This document shows, piece after piece, positions 18,078-30,468 of a stretch of 64,000 nucleotides of DNA. This DNA comes from Cedecea colo. Lineage in GTDB: Bacteria > Pseudomonadota > Gammaproteobacteria > Enterobacterales > Enterobacteriaceae. The DNA lies in NCBI RefSeq assembly GCF_011808225.1, contig NZ_SOYS01000008.1:124001-188000 (forward strand). The letters run 5' to 3'. The notes below the pieces were generated by a model. The model did not search any database, had not been told where the DNA came from, and saw only the letters and a program-made list of their open reading frames with translations. Numbering within the stretch: position 1 is the stretch's first letter; each line of letters opens with the position of its first letter. The position numbers and the translations under genes are program-made.

Positions 18078-18173
18078 GATTCTTTTTGATCGCGATCAAC
18101 GAGGGGGGAGCGCCCGCCAATATTTATCTAAGGCTGTGTCTTATTTCACGTTTTGTTCAGGAAGGGCGATAGC

Positions 18174-19956
<1,783 letters not shown>

Positions 19957-20171
19957 ACGGCTGATTATTTATCTTATGAATTCTTGATTAGCATTTATAT
20001 CGTATCGTCAGGGCGTTAACGACAGACGTTTGGCCGAAATGTTTATCTTTTCATTTCAATCCGTGTATGGACGATAAGTATGCCATTTTTTACCGGCTTT
20101 TGCGGCAGATATTGGCTTAACGGGAAGGACACGCCATAATCAGGTTTTTAAGACTATAAGCGGCTAATACC

Positions 20172-20597
20172 ATGGAAATACGCGTTTTTCGCCACGAAGA
20201 TTTCGAAGAGGTCATCACCCTTTGGGAGCGCTGCGATCTTCTGCGCTCGTGGAACGATCCTGAAATGGATATCGAACGTAAGCTGCAGCATGATGCGGAT
20301 CTGTTCCTGGTTGCGGAAGTGGGCGGGGAAGTTGTCGGCTCATTAATGGGCGGTTACGACGGCCACCGTGGCTCTGCGTACTACCTTGGCGTGCACCCTG
20401 AATTTCGCGGGCGCGGCATTGCCAATGCGTTACTCAGTCGCCTTGAGAAAAAGCTTATTGCGCGCGGCTGTCCAAAGATCCACATCATGGTGCGCGAAGA
20501 GAACGATCTGGTGATCGGTATGTACGAGCGGCTGGAATACGAACAGCAGGATGTAGTAATGCTCGGCAAGCGCCTGATTGAAGATCAAGAGTATTGA
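20172..20597 (+). CDS. ypeA: GNAT acetyltransferase YpeA
   Basis: This 141-residue GNAT-fold acetyltransferase has the acetyl-CoA-binding motif [21 protein letters not shown] and the later [16 protein letters not shown] segment. It lies divergent from amiA, the E. coli ypeA position. Its physiological substrate is not evident from sequence. The stop overlaps the yfeZ start (TGATG), so translation is coupled. Confidence 0.93.
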   Translation: MEIRVFRHEDFEEVITLWERCDLLRSWNDPEMDIERKLQHDADLFLVAEVGGEVVGSLMGGYDGHRGSAYYLGVHPEFRGRGIANALLSRLEKKLIARGCPKIHIMVREENDLVIGMYERLEYEQQDVVMLGKRLIEDQEY

Positions 20598-21043
20598 TGC
20601 TTTTTAACTATCCACCTTCGGATTATGACGTTCACGGCAATCTGAAAACGCCTTTTCTGTTCTGGTGCATTCTTCTTTTTCAGGCGCGGACCTGGTTTTT
20701 GCTGGTGCTGGCGGGCGCATCCCGCCAGCAGGGCGATGCCCTGCTCGGTCTGTTCTACCCCGATCGCGACAGCTTCTGGCTGGGCCTGCTGCCCGGCGTT
20801 CCGGCGGCGTTAGCCTTTGCGATTAGCGGCCGCCGTCATTTATGGCCGCGCCTGTGGTCGGCATGGCGCTGGGTTTTAACTGCCGCGCAGGTGGCCGTTC
20901 TGGTCTGGCAAATTGTGTTAATAGGGCAGGGAGAAGAGCTGACCGGCATAACGCTGGCGCTGCTGATCGGCGATGTTTTTGCCCTGTGGTGGCTGTGCAC
21001 CAGCCGCCGTTTGCGTGACTACTTTGCGCCACAGCGTGAATGA
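20597..21043 (+). CDS. yfeZ: Inner membrane protein YfeZ
   Basis: This is a DUF2919-type membrane protein of 148 residues with four predicted helices. The start [19 protein letters not shown] is characteristic of YfeZ. The ATG at 20597 overlaps the ypeA stop; the TTG just upstream is not needed. No enzymatic motif is visible, and the function is unknown in the family. Confidence 0.9.
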   Translation: MLFNYPPSDYDVHGNLKTPFLFWCILLFQARTWFLLVLAGASRQQGDALLGLFYPDRDSFWLGLLPGVPAALAFAISGRRHLWPRLWSAWRWVLTAAQVAVLVWQIVLIGQGEELTGITLALLIGDVFALWWLCTSRRLRDYFAPQRE

Positions 21044-21107
21044 AGGGCACTTTTAAGCAAGTTTGTACTCCAATGCCCGTTATCACTCCAAAATAAAGGA
21101 ATTATTG

Positions 21108-21683
21108 ATGAAGTCTTTGCGCCTGATGATGTTAGCCGCGCCGCTGGTACTGAGCGGCTGTTCGACGATTTCTAACATACACTGGTCAAGCCTCTCGCCG
21201 ATGAGCTGGTTTGGTTCCTCGCCTGAAGTGAGCGAGCAGGGCGTCGGCGGCTTAAACGCCGGCACGCCAATGAATGAAGAAGCCGTCAGCGCAGGGCTTA
21301 ACGATAATTACCGTCTGCGCAGCGGCATGAAAACCGATAACGGCACCGTGGTTCGTTACTTTGAAGCGATGGATGACAAGACGCTGATGGTTATCGTGAA
21401 CGGCGATAACGGCACGGTGAGCCGCGTGGACGTAATGGATAAAGAGATTAAAACCGAAAGCGGCGTTGAGATTGGCACGCCGTTTAGCGATCTTTATGAA
21501 AAAGCCTACGGCGCGTGCGCAAAAGGGACGGGCGACGATGCCGGGGGCGTTGAGTGTAAGGCACCGGGCAGCCAGCACATCAGCTACTTATTTAGCGGTG
21601 AATGGCGCGGGCCGGAAGGCCTGATGCCAGCCGACGACACGCTAAAAAAATGGACCCTCAGCAAAATTATCTGGCGTAAATAA
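21108..21683 (+). CDS. yfeY: Lipoprotein YfeY
   Basis: This 191-residue DUF1131 lipoprotein has the signal peptide MKSLRLMMLAAPLVLSGC, with the lipobox LSGC modified at Cys18. The C-terminus (SGEWRGPEGLMPADDTLKKW) matches YfeY closely. It is probably anchored to the outer membrane facing the periplasm, since serine at +2 does not signal retention. The start at 21108 is chosen over an upstream in-frame codon because of the signal sequence and an AAGGA site. Confidence 0.93.
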   Translation: MKSLRLMMLAAPLVLSGCSTISNIHWSSLSPMSWFGSSPEVSEQGVGGLNAGTPMNEEAVSAGLNDNYRLRSGMKTDNGTVVRYFEAMDDKTLMVIVNGDNGTVSRVDVMDKEIKTESGVEIGTPFSDLYEKAYGACAKGTGDDAGGVECKAPGSQHISYLFSGEWRGPEGLMPADDTLKKWTLSKIIWRK

Positions 21684-21787
21684 ATCAGCGCCCGGTTTGC
21701 GTCTCCTCAAGAAGGCGCAGCCGTAATCGAGTATGATATGCCGATAAATGCCACATTGCGTGGCATTCGTTTTTTTCAGGAGGATGC

Positions 21788-22687
21788 ATGTCTCGGGTTC
21801 AAACCGGCATTTTGCCGGAGCATTGTCGCGCCGCCGTCTGGCTGGAAGCGAGTATTCAGGGTGATTTCGATGCCGTTCGTCAGGGCTGCAAAACCTTTAC
21901 TCAATCGCTGAACGCGTTGCAGGAAAAATTTCCGCAAGCGAATCTGGGCGCGGTAGTGGCATTTGGTCATGACCTGTGGCGTGATTTGAGCGGCGGCGTG
22001 GGCGCGGAAGAGTTGAAAAACTTTGCTCCGCTGGGCAAAGGGCTTGCGCCGGCAACCCAGCGCGATGTGATGATCCATATTTTATCCCTGCGCCATGACG
22101 TAAACTTTTCCGTTGCGCAGGCGGCGCTGGCCGCTTTCGGCGACGCGCTTTCCATCGAAGAAGAAGTTCACGGTTTCCGCTGGGTGGAAGAACGCGATCT
22201 GAGCGGTTTTGTTGACGGCACCGAAAACCCGCAGGGCGAAGAGTCTCGTCGTGAAGTAGCGGTAATCAACGAAGGCGTTGACGCTGGCGGCAGCTATGTG
22301 TTCGTACAGCGCTGGGAACACAACCTCAGGCAGTTTAACCGCATGAGCGTTGGCGACCAGGAGAGGATCATGGGACGCACCAAAGAAGCCAACGAAGAGA
22401 TTGATGGCGACGAGCGCCCGGCAACGTCTCACCTTAGCCGTGTCGATCTGAAAGAAAACGGCAAGGGGCTGAAAATTGTGCGGCAAAGTCTGCCATACGG
22501 CACCGCCAGCGGTAAACATGGCCTTTACTTCATTGCCTACTGCGCACGCCTGCACAACATTGAGCAGCAGCTATTGAGCATGTTTGGCGAAACCGACGGC
22601 AGGCGCGACGGCATGCTGCGCTTCACCAAACCGGTGACCGGCGGCTATTACTTTGCCCCTTCTTTAGATAAGTTATTAAGCCTGTAG
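21788..22687 (+). CDS. yfeX: Dye-decolorizing peroxidase YfeX
   Basis: This 299-residue cytosolic DyP-type heme peroxidase is described for E. coli as oxidising porphyrinogens, with a debated deferrochelatase role. The DyP signature [13 protein letters not shown] and the distal arginine region [11 protein letters not shown] are present, with a candidate proximal histidine in [11 protein letters not shown] strong CAGGAGG site precedes the ATG at 21788. It lies next to hemF-linked genes; murRQP, which follow it in E. coli, are absent here. Confidence 0.94.
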   Translation: MSRVQTGILPEHCRAAVWLEASIQGDFDAVRQGCKTFTQSLNALQEKFPQANLGAVVAFGHDLWRDLSGGVGAEELKNFAPLGKGLAPATQRDVMIHILSLRHDVNFSVAQAALAAFGDALSIEEEVHGFRWVEERDLSGFVDGTENPQGEESRREVAVINEGVDAGGSYVFVQRWEHNLRQFNRMSVGDQERIMGRTKEANEEIDGDERPATSHLSRVDLKENGKGLKIVRQSLPYGTASGKHGLYFIAYCARLHNIEQQLLSMFGETDGRRDGMLRFTKPVTGGYYFAPSLDKLLSL

Positions 22688-22695
22688 AAACGAAC

Positions 22696-22728
22696 GATGG
22701 ATGGCGCCCATGCTTATCCATCCTACAA
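22696..22728. repeat. REP-like palindromic unit
   Basis: After yfeX, GATGGAT and ATCCATC (22696-22702 and 22716-22722) form an imperfect stem around GGCGCCCATGCTT, followed by CCTACAAGG. The shape and the CCTACA end resemble enterobacterial REP/BIME units. A similar unit lies after alaC at 57833. Confidence 0.6.
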
Positions 22729-22788
22729 GGCGCAGATCGGGTTGGCTTTCGCGCCGCCCGACAAAAAATCCTTCTCAAGTCTTATATC

Positions 22789-22903
22789 CCTTTCTTATTG
22801 CAAATCACCAAACGGTATATAAAAGCGTTACAGCTTTAGCTCTCGTTATAAATAAACTGAGGGCATGTTAAGCACGATCGTTATCGCAAAATAAGGGTGC
22901 CCA
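22789..22903 (+). promoter_or_regulatory. cysP promoter region with likely CysB-binding site
   Basis: The stretch from about 22795 to 22855, including TTGCAAATCA, GCGTTACAGCTTTAGCTCTC and TTATAAAT, resembles the E. coli cysP promoter with its CysB activation site. CysB with N-acetylserine activates the cysPTWAM operon under sulfur limitation. The assignment rests on my recollection of the E. coli region, not on an alignment. Confidence 0.55.
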
Positions 22904-23920
22904 ATGGCAAACACGTCAGTTAAAAAAGTATGGAACGCGCTCGTTGTCTCCGCGTTGCTGGCAGGATCTGCCCATGCAACGGAGCTTCTCAACAGCTCTT
23001 ATGATGTGTCTCGCGAACTGTTTGCCGCGTTAAATCCAGCTTTTGAACAAAAATGGGCGCAGGAAAATAACGGGGATAAGCTGACGATAAAACAATCTCA
23101 TGCCGGGTCATCAAAACAGGCGCTGGCAATATTACAGGGCTTAAAAGCTGACGTTGTAACTTATAACCAGGTGACAGACGTACAGATCCTGCATGACAAA
23201 GGCAAGCTGATCCCGGCGGACTGGCAGAGCCGGTTACCGAACAATAGCTCGCCTTTCTACTCCACCATGGCTTTTCTGGTGCGTAAGGGCAACCCAAAGA
23301 ACATTCATGACTGGAACGATCTGGTGCGTCCGGACGTGAAGCTTATCTTCCCCAATCCAAAAACTTCCGGTAACGCGCGCTACACCTATCTGGGCGCGTG
23401 GGGTGCTGCAAACAAAGCTGACGGTGGCGATAAAGCCAAAACCGAGCAGTTTATGACCCAGTTCCTGAAGAACGTTGAAGTGTTCGATACCGGTGGTCGC
23501 GGGGCGACAACTACGTTCGTTGAACGCGGCCTTGGCGACGTGCTGATTAGTTTCGAATCCGAAGTAAACAATATCCGCAATCAGTACGCGAAAGACGGCT
23601 ACGAGGTTGTGGTGCCGAAAGTGAACATTCTGGCCGAATTCCCGGTAGCCTGGGTTGATAAGAACGTGAAGGCTAACGGTACGGAAAAGGCAGCTAAGGA
23701 TTACCTGAACTTCCTGTATAGCCCGACGGCGCAGAAAATCATCACCGACTATTACTATCGCGTGAACAGCCCGGAAACGATGGACAAGCTGAAAGATAAA
23801 TTCCCTCAGACTGAATTGTTCACCGTGGAAGATGTGTTCGGCGGCTGGCCGGCAGCCATGAAAACGCATTTCGCAAGCGGTGCGGAGTTCGACAAGCTGG
23901 TAGCGGCAGGGCATAACTAA
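22904..23920 (+). CDS. cysP: Periplasmic thiosulfate/sulfate-binding protein
   Basis: CysP is the periplasmic receptor for thiosulfate and sulfate of the CysTWA ABC transporter. The 338-residue precursor has a signal peptide cut after [10 protein letters not shown], giving mature [43 protein letters not shown] and [19 protein letters not shown] are anion-binding segments of the family. The stop overlaps the cysT start as TAATG. Confidence 0.96.
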   Translation: MANTSVKKVWNALVVSALLAGSAHATELLNSSYDVSRELFAALNPAFEQKWAQENNGDKLTIKQSHAGSSKQALAILQGLKADVVTYNQVTDVQILHDKGKLIPADWQSRLPNNSSPFYSTMAFLVRKGNPKNIHDWNDLVRPDVKLIFPNPKTSGNARYTYLGAWGAANKADGGDKAKTEQFMTQFLKNVEVFDTGGRGATTTFVERGLGDVLISFESEVNNIRNQYAKDGYEVVVPKVNILAEFPVAWVDKNVKANGTEKAAKDYLNFLYSPTAQKIITDYYYRVNSPETMDKLKDKFPQTELFTVEDVFGGWPAAMKTHFASGAEFDKLVAAGHN

Positions 23921-24753
23921 TGTTTGCTGTATCTACCAAACGCGTGCTGCCGGGCTTTACCTTAAGCCTCGGCACCAGTTTGCTGTTCGTGTGCCTGATT
24001 TTATTGCTGCCGTTAAGCGCGCTGGTTATGCAGTTGTCCGAGATGACGCTCGCGCAGTACTGGGAAGTGATCTCCAACCCGCAGGTGGTAGCGGCTTATA
24101 AAGTTACGCTGCTGTCTGCGGGCGTAGCTTCCCTGTTTAACGGCCTGTTCGGCATGCTGATGGCATGGATTTTAACACGCTATCAGTTTCCCGGCCGCAG
24201 CCTGCTGGATGCGTTAATGGATTTGCCCTTCGCGCTGCCAACGGCGGTGGCGGGCCTGACGTTAGCCGGTCTGTTTTCGGTTAACGGCTGGTACGGCGAG
24301 TGGCTGGCGCAGTTTGGCATTAAGGTGACTTATACCTGGCTTGGTATTGCGGTGGCGATGGCTTTTACCAGCATTCCGTTTGTGGTGCGCACCGTTCAGC
24401 CCGTGCTTGAAGAGCTTGGCCCGGAATATGAAGAAGCGGCCGAAACGCTGGGCGCAACGCGCTGGCAGAGCTTCCGCCGCGTTATTTTGCCTGAGCTTTC
24501 GCCTGCGTTAATGGCGGGCGTAGCGCTCTCCTTTACACGCAGCCTGGGAGAGTTTGGCGCGGTTATCTTTATCGCCGGGAACATCGCCTGGAAAACGGAA
24601 GTAGCGTCGCTGATGATTTTCGTGCGTTTGCAGGAGTTTGATTATCCCGCTGCAAGCGCCATTGCTTCGGTGATTCTGGCCGCATCCCTGCTGTTGCTGT
24701 TCACCATAAATACGTTGCAAAGTCGCTTTGGTCGACGAGTGGTAGGTCACTGA
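23920..24753 (+). CDS. cysT: Sulfate/thiosulfate ABC transporter permease CysT (CysU)
   Basis: This 277-residue inner membrane permease has about six helices. The EAA loop that contacts CysA is EEAAETLGATRWQSFRRVILPELSPAL. It overlaps cysP upstream and cysW downstream (TGATG), so the permease subunits are translated in step. Confidence 0.95.
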   Translation: MFAVSTKRVLPGFTLSLGTSLLFVCLILLLPLSALVMQLSEMTLAQYWEVISNPQVVAAYKVTLLSAGVASLFNGLFGMLMAWILTRYQFPGRSLLDALMDLPFALPTAVAGLTLAGLFSVNGWYGEWLAQFGIKVTYTWLGIAVAMAFTSIPFVVRTVQPVLEELGPEYEEAAETLGATRWQSFRRVILPELSPALMAGVALSFTRSLGEFGAVIFIAGNIAWKTEVASLMIFVRLQEFDYPAASAIASVILAASLLLLFTINTLQSRFGRRVVGH

Positions 24754-25628
24754 TGACGGACGTAACCGAATTGAAAAGCTATCGCCGCTCCGGTTTTAAC
24801 TGGGGTAAATGGGCGCTGATTGGGCTTGGCGTGCTGATTTCGTTCCTGCTGCTGGTGGTGCCGGTAGCGTCGATTTTTGCCGAGGCCTTCTCAAAGGGGC
24901 TAATGCCAGCGCTGCAAAATATTGCTGACCCGGACATGCTGCACGCCATCTGGCTGACGGTAATGATCGCTCTGATTACCGTGCCGGTGAACCTGGTGTT
25001 CGGTATTCTGCTCGCCTGGCTGGTGACGCGTTTTAACTTTCCGGGCCGCCAGCTACTGCTGACGCTGCTGGATATTCCCTTTGCCGTTTCACCGGTTGTT
25101 GCTGGCCTGGTTTATCTGCTGTTCTACGGCTCCAACGGCCCGTTAGCCGGTTTTATGGACGACTATAACATTCAGATTATGTTCGCCTGGCCGGGCATGG
25201 TGCTGGTGACAATTTTCGTGACCTGCCCGTTTGTGGTGCGCGAACTGGTGCCGGTGATGTTAAGCCAGGGCAGCCAGGAAGATGAGGCGGCTATTTTGCT
25301 TGGCGCTTCCGGCTGGCAGATGTTTAAGCGCGTTACGCTGCCGAATATCCGCTGGGCGCTGCTGTACGGCGTGGTGCTGACTAACGCCCGCGCGATCGGC
25401 GAATTTGGCGCAGTCTCCGTTGTTTCCGGTTCCATACGTGGCGAGACATTCTCGCTGCCGTTACAGGTCGAATTACTCCAGCAGGATTACAACACCGTCG
25501 GTTCGTTTACCGCCGCCGCGCTGTTAACTCTGATGGCAATTGTTACCCTGTTTTTAAAGAGTGCATTGCAGTGGCGTCTGAATAATCAGGAAAAACGCCT
25601 GCAGCAGGAGGGAAATCATGAGCATTGA
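24753..25628 (+). CDS. cysW: Sulfate/thiosulfate ABC transporter permease CysW
   Basis: This second permease subunit has 291 residues; its EAA loop is [31 protein letters not shown]. It pairs with CysT to form the sulfate channel. Its last 11 bp overlap the start of cysA. Confidence 0.95.
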   Translation: MTDVTELKSYRRSGFNWGKWALIGLGVLISFLLLVVPVASIFAEAFSKGLMPALQNIADPDMLHAIWLTVMIALITVPVNLVFGILLAWLVTRFNFPGRQLLLTLLDIPFAVSPVVAGLVYLLFYGSNGPLAGFMDDYNIQIMFAWPGMVLVTIFVTCPFVVRELVPVMLSQGSQEDEAAILLGASGWQMFKRVTLPNIRWALLYGVVLTNARAIGEFGAVSVVSGSIRGETFSLPLQVELLQQDYNTVGSFTAAALLTLMAIVTLFLKSALQWRLNNQEKRLQQEGNHEH

Positions 25629-26703
25629 TATTACCAATATTAAGAAATCTTTTGGTCGCACCCAGGTGCTGAACGATATCTCTCTGGATATCCCTTCCGG
25701 CCAGATGGTCGCGCTGCTGGGGCCTTCTGGCTCGGGTAAAACCACGCTGCTGCGTATTATCGCGGGCCTTGAGCATCAGAATAGCGGACGCATCAGCTTC
25801 CACGGCACGGACGTGAGCCGCATTCACGCTCGCGATCGTAAAGTCGGGTTTGTTTTCCAGCATTATGCGCTGTTCCGTCATATGACGGTTTTCGACAATA
25901 TCGCCTTTGGCCTGACGGTGCTGCCGCGTCGCGAACGTCCCTCTGCGGCGGTGATTAAGCAGAAAGTCACCCGTCTGTTGGAGATGGTACAGCTATCCCA
26001 TCTGGCTGACCGGTTCCCGGCGCAGCTTTCCGGTGGACAGAAACAACGCGTTGCGCTGGCGCGTGCGCTGGCCGTTGAACCGCAAATCCTGCTGCTTGAC
26101 GAGCCGTTTGGCGCGCTGGATGCGCAGGTGCGTAAAGAATTACGCCGCTGGCTGCGTCAGCTGCATGAAGAGCTGAAGTTCACCAGCGTGTTCGTCACCC
26201 ACGATCAGGAAGAAGCGATGGAAGTCGCCGATCGGGTCGTGGTAATGAGCCAGGGGAACATCGAACAGGTTGATACGCCTGAGGCAGTATGGCGCGAACC
26301 GGCAACGCGCTTTGTGCTTGAGTTCCTCGGTGAAGTAAACCGTCTGAAAGGCAACGTGCGCGGGAGCCAGTTCCACGTTGGCGCTCACCGCTGGCCGCTG
26401 GGCTTTACGCCTGCTTATCAGGGCGCGGTGGATCTGTTTCTGCGCCCGTGGGAAGTGGACGTAAGCCGACGCACGAATCTGGACTCGCCATTGCCGGTAC
26501 AGGTGCTGGAGGCCAGTCCGCGCGGTCACTATATGCAGCTGGTTGTGCAGCCTCTGGGATGGTATGACGAGCCGCTAACCGTGGTATTACGTGAAGACTA
26601 CGTCCCGGTACGCGGTGAGCGCCTGTTCGTTGGTCTGCAACATGCCCGTTTGTATGAAGGGAACAACCGAATTCAGGGTGTAGACCTGGCGCAATCTGCC
26701 TGA
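25618..26703 (+). CDS. cysA: Sulfate/thiosulfate ABC transporter ATPase CysA
   Basis: This 361-residue ABC ATPase energises sulfate import. Walker A is GPSGSGKTT, the signature is [15 protein letters not shown], Walker B is [12 protein letters not shown], followed by the switch histidine in [12 protein letters not shown]-terminal TOBE-like regulatory region follows residue 235. The ATG at 25618 lies inside the cysW end with a GGAGG site. Repeat element B separates it from cysM. Confidence 0.96.
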   Translation: MSIDITNIKKSFGRTQVLNDISLDIPSGQMVALLGPSGSGKTTLLRIIAGLEHQNSGRISFHGTDVSRIHARDRKVGFVFQHYALFRHMTVFDNIAFGLTVLPRRERPSAAVIKQKVTRLLEMVQLSHLADRFPAQLSGGQKQRVALARALAVEPQILLLDEPFGALDAQVRKELRRWLRQLHEELKFTSVFVTHDQEEAMEVADRVVVMSQGNIEQVDTPEAVWREPATRFVLEFLGEVNRLKGNVRGSQFHVGAHRWPLGFTPAYQGAVDLFLRPWEVDVSRRTNLDSPLPVQVLEASPRGHYMQLVVQPLGWYDEPLTVVLREDYVPVRGERLFVGLQHARLYEGNNRIQGVDLAQSA

Positions 26704-26732
26704 TAAGTTTATGCCATTACACGAAACGCAAT

Positions 26733-26894
26733 AGCGGCCCCTGTGGCCGCTTAGTTTGATGGCAAACAGCAAAAAACGTGGTTTTTTCTGTTTGGAGTAA
26801 ATCACAAGACATTATTCTTTGTTTTTATAAGTGTTGATATCATCGCTTACATCACGAAGGATTATGTCTGGCGGCCCCTGTGGCCGCTTTTTTT
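26733..26894 (+). repeat. Terminator-flanked interspersed element, copy B
   Basis: Two copies of the stem GCGGCC/GGCCGC with the same CCTGT loop lie at 26733-26751 and 26871-26887; only the second is followed by seven Ts. Between them is a 119-nt core whose hairpin CAAACAGCAAAAAACG then GTGGTTTTTTCTGTTTG (about 26763-26793) mirrors the first hairpin of copies A and C but with different bases and preserved pairing. The rest of the core is diverged from A and C. The element lies between cysA and cysM and probably reduces read-through into cysM. Confidence 0.65.
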
Positions 26895-26910
26895 ATCTTC
26901 TGGATATTCT

Positions 26911-27822
26911 GTGACAACCTTAGAAAGCACAATCGGCAATACGCCTCTGGTAAAATTACAGCGCACGGGCCTGACAAACGGCAGCGAGATCTGGGTCAAG
27001 CTGGAAGGCAATAACCCGGCGGGATCGGTCAAGGACCGCGCTGCGCTGTCGATGATCGTACAGGCTGAAAAACGCGGCGAAATCACGCCGGGCGATACGC
27101 TTATCGAGGCTACCAGCGGTAATACCGGTATTGCGCTGGCCATGATTGCCGCCCTGAAAGGGTATCGCATGAAATTGCTGATGCCGGATAACATGAGCCT
27201 GGAGCGCAAAGCCGCCATGCAGGCGTATGGCGCGGAGCTGATTCTGGTCACCAAAGAGCAGGGCATGGAAGGGGCTCGTGAGCTGGCGCGCTTAATGGGG
27301 GAGCGCGGTGAAGGCAAGGTGCTGGATCAGTTCAACAATCCCGATAACCCTTACGCGCATTACACCACTACCGGGCCGGAAATCTGGCAGCAGACGCAAG
27401 GGCGTATCACCCACTTCGTTTCCAGCATGGGCACCACCGGCACTATTACCGGCGTGAGCCGCTTTATGCGCGAGCTGGAAAAAAAGGTCACTATCGTTGG
27501 TCTGCAGCCGGAAGAGGGCAGCAGTATTCCAGGCATTCGCCGCTGGCCGGAAGCGTGGTTGCCAAAGATTTTTAATCCGCAGCTTGTCGATGAGGTTATC
27601 GATATGTCTCAGCCCGAAGCTGAGCAAACCATGCGCCGTCTGGCAGTAGCCGAAGGGATATTCTGTGGCGTAAGCTCGGGCGGTGCGGTAGCCGGTGCGC
27701 TACGCGTGGCGCAAGCCAATCCGGGAAGCGTCGTGGTGGCGATTATTTGCGATCGTGGTGACCGCTATTTATCGACAGGCGTATTCGGCGAAGAAAGTTA
27801 TTCGCAGGGCGCGGGTATTTAG
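26911..27822 (+). CDS. cysM: Cysteine synthase B (O-acetylserine sulfhydrylase B)
   Basis: CysM is a PLP enzyme that makes cysteine from O-acetylserine and sulfide, or S-sulfocysteine from thiosulfate. The 303-residue protein has the PLP lysine in NPAGSVKDRAAL, the substrate loop [12 protein letters not shown] and the C-terminal CGVSSGGAVAGALR. The start is GTG at 26911 (VTTLESTIGNTPL), matching the family N-terminus. It is the last gene of the cysPTWAM cluster. Confidence 0.95.
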   Translation: MTTLESTIGNTPLVKLQRTGLTNGSEIWVKLEGNNPAGSVKDRAALSMIVQAEKRGEITPGDTLIEATSGNTGIALAMIAALKGYRMKLLMPDNMSLERKAAMQAYGAELILVTKEQGMEGARELARLMGERGEGKVLDQFNNPDNPYAHYTTTGPEIWQQTQGRITHFVSSMGTTGTITGVSRFMRELEKKVTIVGLQPEEGSSIPGIRRWPEAWLPKIFNPQLVDEVIDMSQPEAEQTMRRLAVAEGIFCGVSSGGAVAGALRVAQANPGSVVVAIICDRGDRYLSTGVFGEESYSQGAGI

Positions 27823-27840
27823 AACAGGCTTTATAGCAAC

Positions 27841-27869
27841 AAGAACGGCACCCTGAAGGTGCCGTTCTT
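27841..27869. terminator. Bidirectional terminator between cysM and crr
   Basis: A perfect 12-bp stem AAGAACGGCACC/GGTGCCGTTCTT encloses CTGAA, with T-rich sequence on the plus-strand side. It lies between the convergent cysM and crr genes and can serve both. Confidence 0.85.
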
Positions 27870-27888
27870 AATTTTGTATGCGGTCAAC

Positions 27889-28398
27889 TTACTTCTTGAT
27901 GCGGATCACCGGGGTTTCGCCCACGGTCACGCTACCAGACAGCTTGATCAGCTCTTTGATCTCATCCATGTTCGAGATAACAACCGGCGTCAGGGTAGAC
28001 TTGGCTTTCTCTTCCAGCAGCGGCAGATCAAACTCGATAACCACGTCGCCTTTCTTAACGCGCTGGCCTTCTTCTGCGATGCGTTTAAAACCTTCGCCTT
28101 TCAGTTCAACGGTATCAATACCGAAGTGAACGAACAGCTCAATGCCGCTATCAGATTCGATAGAGAAGGCATGGTTAGTTTCGAAGATTTTACCGATGGT
28201 GCCATCAACCGGAGCAACCATTTTGTTACCGGTAGGTTTAATAGCGATGCCATCGCCTACGATCTTCTCTGCAAACACTACGTCCGGAACATCTTCAATG
28301 TTGACGATTTCGCCAGAAAGCGGGGCAACAATCTCAATGGTTCCGGTGTCTTTTTTATCATCAGAAACCAGAGATTTCAGTTTATCAAACAAACCCAT
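27889..28398 (-). CDS. crr: PTS glucose-specific EIIA component (EIIA-Glc)
   Basis: This 169-residue EIIA-Glc passes phosphate from HPr to glucose EIIBC and regulates adenylate cyclase and non-PTS permeases. The phosphorylated histidine lies in [16 protein letters not shown] and the supporting histidine in [11 protein letters not shown]. It is last in the ptsH-ptsI-crr operon, 40 bp after ptsI. Confidence 0.97.
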   Translation of the reverse strand: MGLFDKLKSLVSDDKKDTGTIEIVAPLSGEIVNIEDVPDVVFAEKIVGDGIAIKPTGNKMVAPVDGTIGKIFETNHAFSIESDSGIELFVHFGIDTVELKGEGFKRIAEEGQRVKKGDVVIEFDLPLLEEKAKSTLTPVVISNMDEIKELIKLSGSVTVGETPVIRIKK

Positions 28399-28438
28399 GA
28401 TCTTCTCCTAAGCAGTAAATTGGGCCGCATCCGGTGGA

Positions 28439-30166
28439 TTAGCAGATTGTTTTTTCTTCAATGAACTTGTTAACCAGCGTCATTAACTCGTCCGTTGTCG
28501 GTTGAGCAAGAGCCTGCTCTGCTAACACCTTCGCATCTTCGAAGTTAGTGTTACGGATAATCTTCTTAATGCGCGGGATAGAGATGGCACTCATACTGAA
28601 TTCATCCAGACCCATCCCCAGCAACAGAAGTGTAGCACGTTCATCGCCTGCAAGCTCACCACACATACCGGTCCACTTGCCTTCTGCATGAGAAGCATCA
28701 ATAACTTGCTTAATCAGAGTCAGTACGGACGGCGACATTGGCTGGTAAAGATGTGAAATCATATCATTACCGCGGTCAACCGCCAGCGTATACTGCGTTA
28801 AATCATTGGTACCGATACTAAAGAAATCAACTTCTTTGGCCAGATGGTGAGCAATCGTGGCCGCAGCGGGGGTTTCAACCATCACGCCGATTTCGATAGT
28901 TTCGTCAAACGCTTTGCCTTCTTCACGTAGCTGCGCCTTCATGATTTCGATCTCTTTCTTCAGAGCGCGAACCTCTTCAACAGAGATAATCATCGGGAAC
29001 ATGATACGTAATTTACCGAATGCAGAAGCACGCAGAATAGCGCGCACCTGGTCGTGCAGGATCTCTTTACGATCCATAGCGATTCGCACCGCACGCCAGC
29101 CCAGGAACGGGTTATCTTCTTTCGGGAAGTTCATGTATGGCAGCTCTTTGTCGCCGCCAATGTCCATGGTACGTACGATAACCGCTTGCGAGCCGCAGGC
29201 TTCAGCAACGGCTTTGTACGCGGCGAACTGCTCTTCTTCCGTTGGCAGAGAATCGCGATCCATGAACAGGAATTCGGTACGGTACAGGCCCACACCTTCA
29301 GCGCCGTTGCGCTCTGCGCCGTCGATATCACGTACGGTACCGATGTTGGCACATACTTCTACCTGATGGCCGTCGAGAGTGATTGCCGGCAGGTCTTTCA
29401 GTTTTGCCAGTTCAGCTTTCTCAGAGGCAACCTGCTGCTGTACGGCGCGCAGGGCTTCGATCTCTTCGTTAGTCGGGTTAACGTAAACTTTGTTGTTAAC
29501 CGCATCAAGGATCAGGTAGTCGTCATTTTTTACTTCGGCCGTTACGCTACCGGTGCCCACAATCGCTGGCAGTTCCAGAGAACGCGCCATGATAGAGGTG
29601 TGGGAGGTGCGGCCGCCGATATCGGTGATGAAACCCAGAACCTTTTGCAGGTTAAGTTGTGCAGTTTCAGATGGCGTCAGATCCTTGGCTACCAGGATAA
29701 CTTCATCCTGAATCGCGCTCAGGTCGATAATCGCCAGACCGAGAATGTTGCGCAGCAGACGTTTACCGATATCACGTACGTCAGCCGCACGTTCTTTCAG
29801 GTATTCATCGTCGAGCTCTTCCAGGGCGGTGGCCTGGCCTTCAATGATTTCGTGAGCCGCCGCGTCCGCAGTGACTAACTTATCTTTGATGAGGGCTATG
29901 ATTTCCTGCTCCAGCTCTTCGTCTTCCAGCAGCATAATGTGGCCTTCGAAGATAGCTTCTTTTTCTTCACCGAAGGTCTCGCCAGCTTTAATTTTGATCG
30001 TTTCTAATTGCGCAGACGCTTTGGCGCGGCCGCACAAGAAACGTTCAACTTCCTGCTCAACTTTGTCGGCAGAAATTTTCTTCCGGTCGATGACAACTTC
30101 ATCTTCCTTCAGCAAAAGTGCTTTGCCGAAAGCGATACCCGGGGATGCTAAAATGCCTGAAATCAT
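28439..30166 (-). CDS. ptsI: Phosphoenolpyruvate-protein phosphotransferase (Enzyme I)
   Basis: Enzyme I starts PTS phosphorelay by taking phosphate from PEP. The 575-residue protein has the phospho-histidine motif [21 protein letters not shown], the PEP-binding [26 protein letters not shown] and the C-terminal [13 protein letters not shown] with its catalytic cysteine. It lies 44 bp after ptsH. Confidence 0.97.
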   Translation of the reverse strand: MISGILASPGIAFGKALLLKEDEVVIDRKKISADKVEQEVERFLCGRAKASAQLETIKIKAGETFGEEKEAIFEGHIMLLEDEELEQEIIALIKDKLVTADAAAHEIIEGQATALEELDDEYLKERAADVRDIGKRLLRNILGLAIIDLSAIQDEVILVAKDLTPSETAQLNLQKVLGFITDIGGRTSHTSIMARSLELPAIVGTGSVTAEVKNDDYLILDAVNNKVYVNPTNEEIEALRAVQQQVASEKAELAKLKDLPAITLDGHQVEVCANIGTVRDIDGAERNGAEGVGLYRTEFLFMDRDSLPTEEEQFAAYKAVAEACGSQAVIVRTMDIGGDKELPYMNFPKEDNPFLGWRAVRIAMDRKEILHDQVRAILRASAFGKLRIMFPMIISVEEVRALKKEIEIMKAQLREEGKAFDETIEIGVMVETPAAATIAHHLAKEVDFFSIGTNDLTQYTLAVDRGNDMISHLYQPMSPSVLTLIKQVIDASHAEGKWTGMCGELAGDERATLLLLGMGLDEFSMSAISIPRIKKIIRNTNFEDAKVLAEQALAQPTTDELMTLVNKFIEEKTIC

Positions 30167-30210
30167 AACCCTACCTTACTTGTGACTGATATTTACGAAG
30201 AACCCAGAAC

Positions 30211-30468
30211 TTATTCGAGTTCAGCCATCAGTTTTACTAAATGCTCAACCGCTTTCTGATCGTCTTCGCCTTCAGCGGAGATGGTTACAACGGTGCCCTG
30301 GGTCAGGCCCAGAGTTTGCAGTTTAAACAGGCTTTTTGCGCTGGCGCTTTTGCCGTTGGAAGTCACAGTGATCTCAGAGACAAAGCTTTTTGCTTCTTTA
30401 ACAAACTGAGCAGCAGGGCGGGTGTGCAGACCGTTCGGAGCGGTAATGGTAACTTCTTGCTGGAACAT
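30211..30468 (-). CDS. ptsH: Phosphocarrier protein HPr
   Basis: This is the 85-residue HPr. His15 in [15 protein letters not shown] receives phosphate from Enzyme I; the [16 protein letters not shown] segment carries Ser46. It is the first gene of ptsHI-crr and has a GGGG-A-AT ribosome region upstream of the ATG at 30468. Confidence 0.97.
   Translation of the reverse strand: MFQQEVTITAPNGLHTRPAAQFVKEAKSFVSEITVTSNGKSASAKSLFKLQTLGLTQGTVVTISAEGEDDQKAVEHLVKLMAELE

Noticed and set aside
26704-26910. A small gene between cysA and cysM
   Set aside because: No frame with a ribosome site; the gap is accounted for by the two stem-loops and the element core.
29054-29878. 274-codon open frame antisense to ptsI
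   Set aside because: Shadow frame in a GC-rich conserved gene with no independent support.
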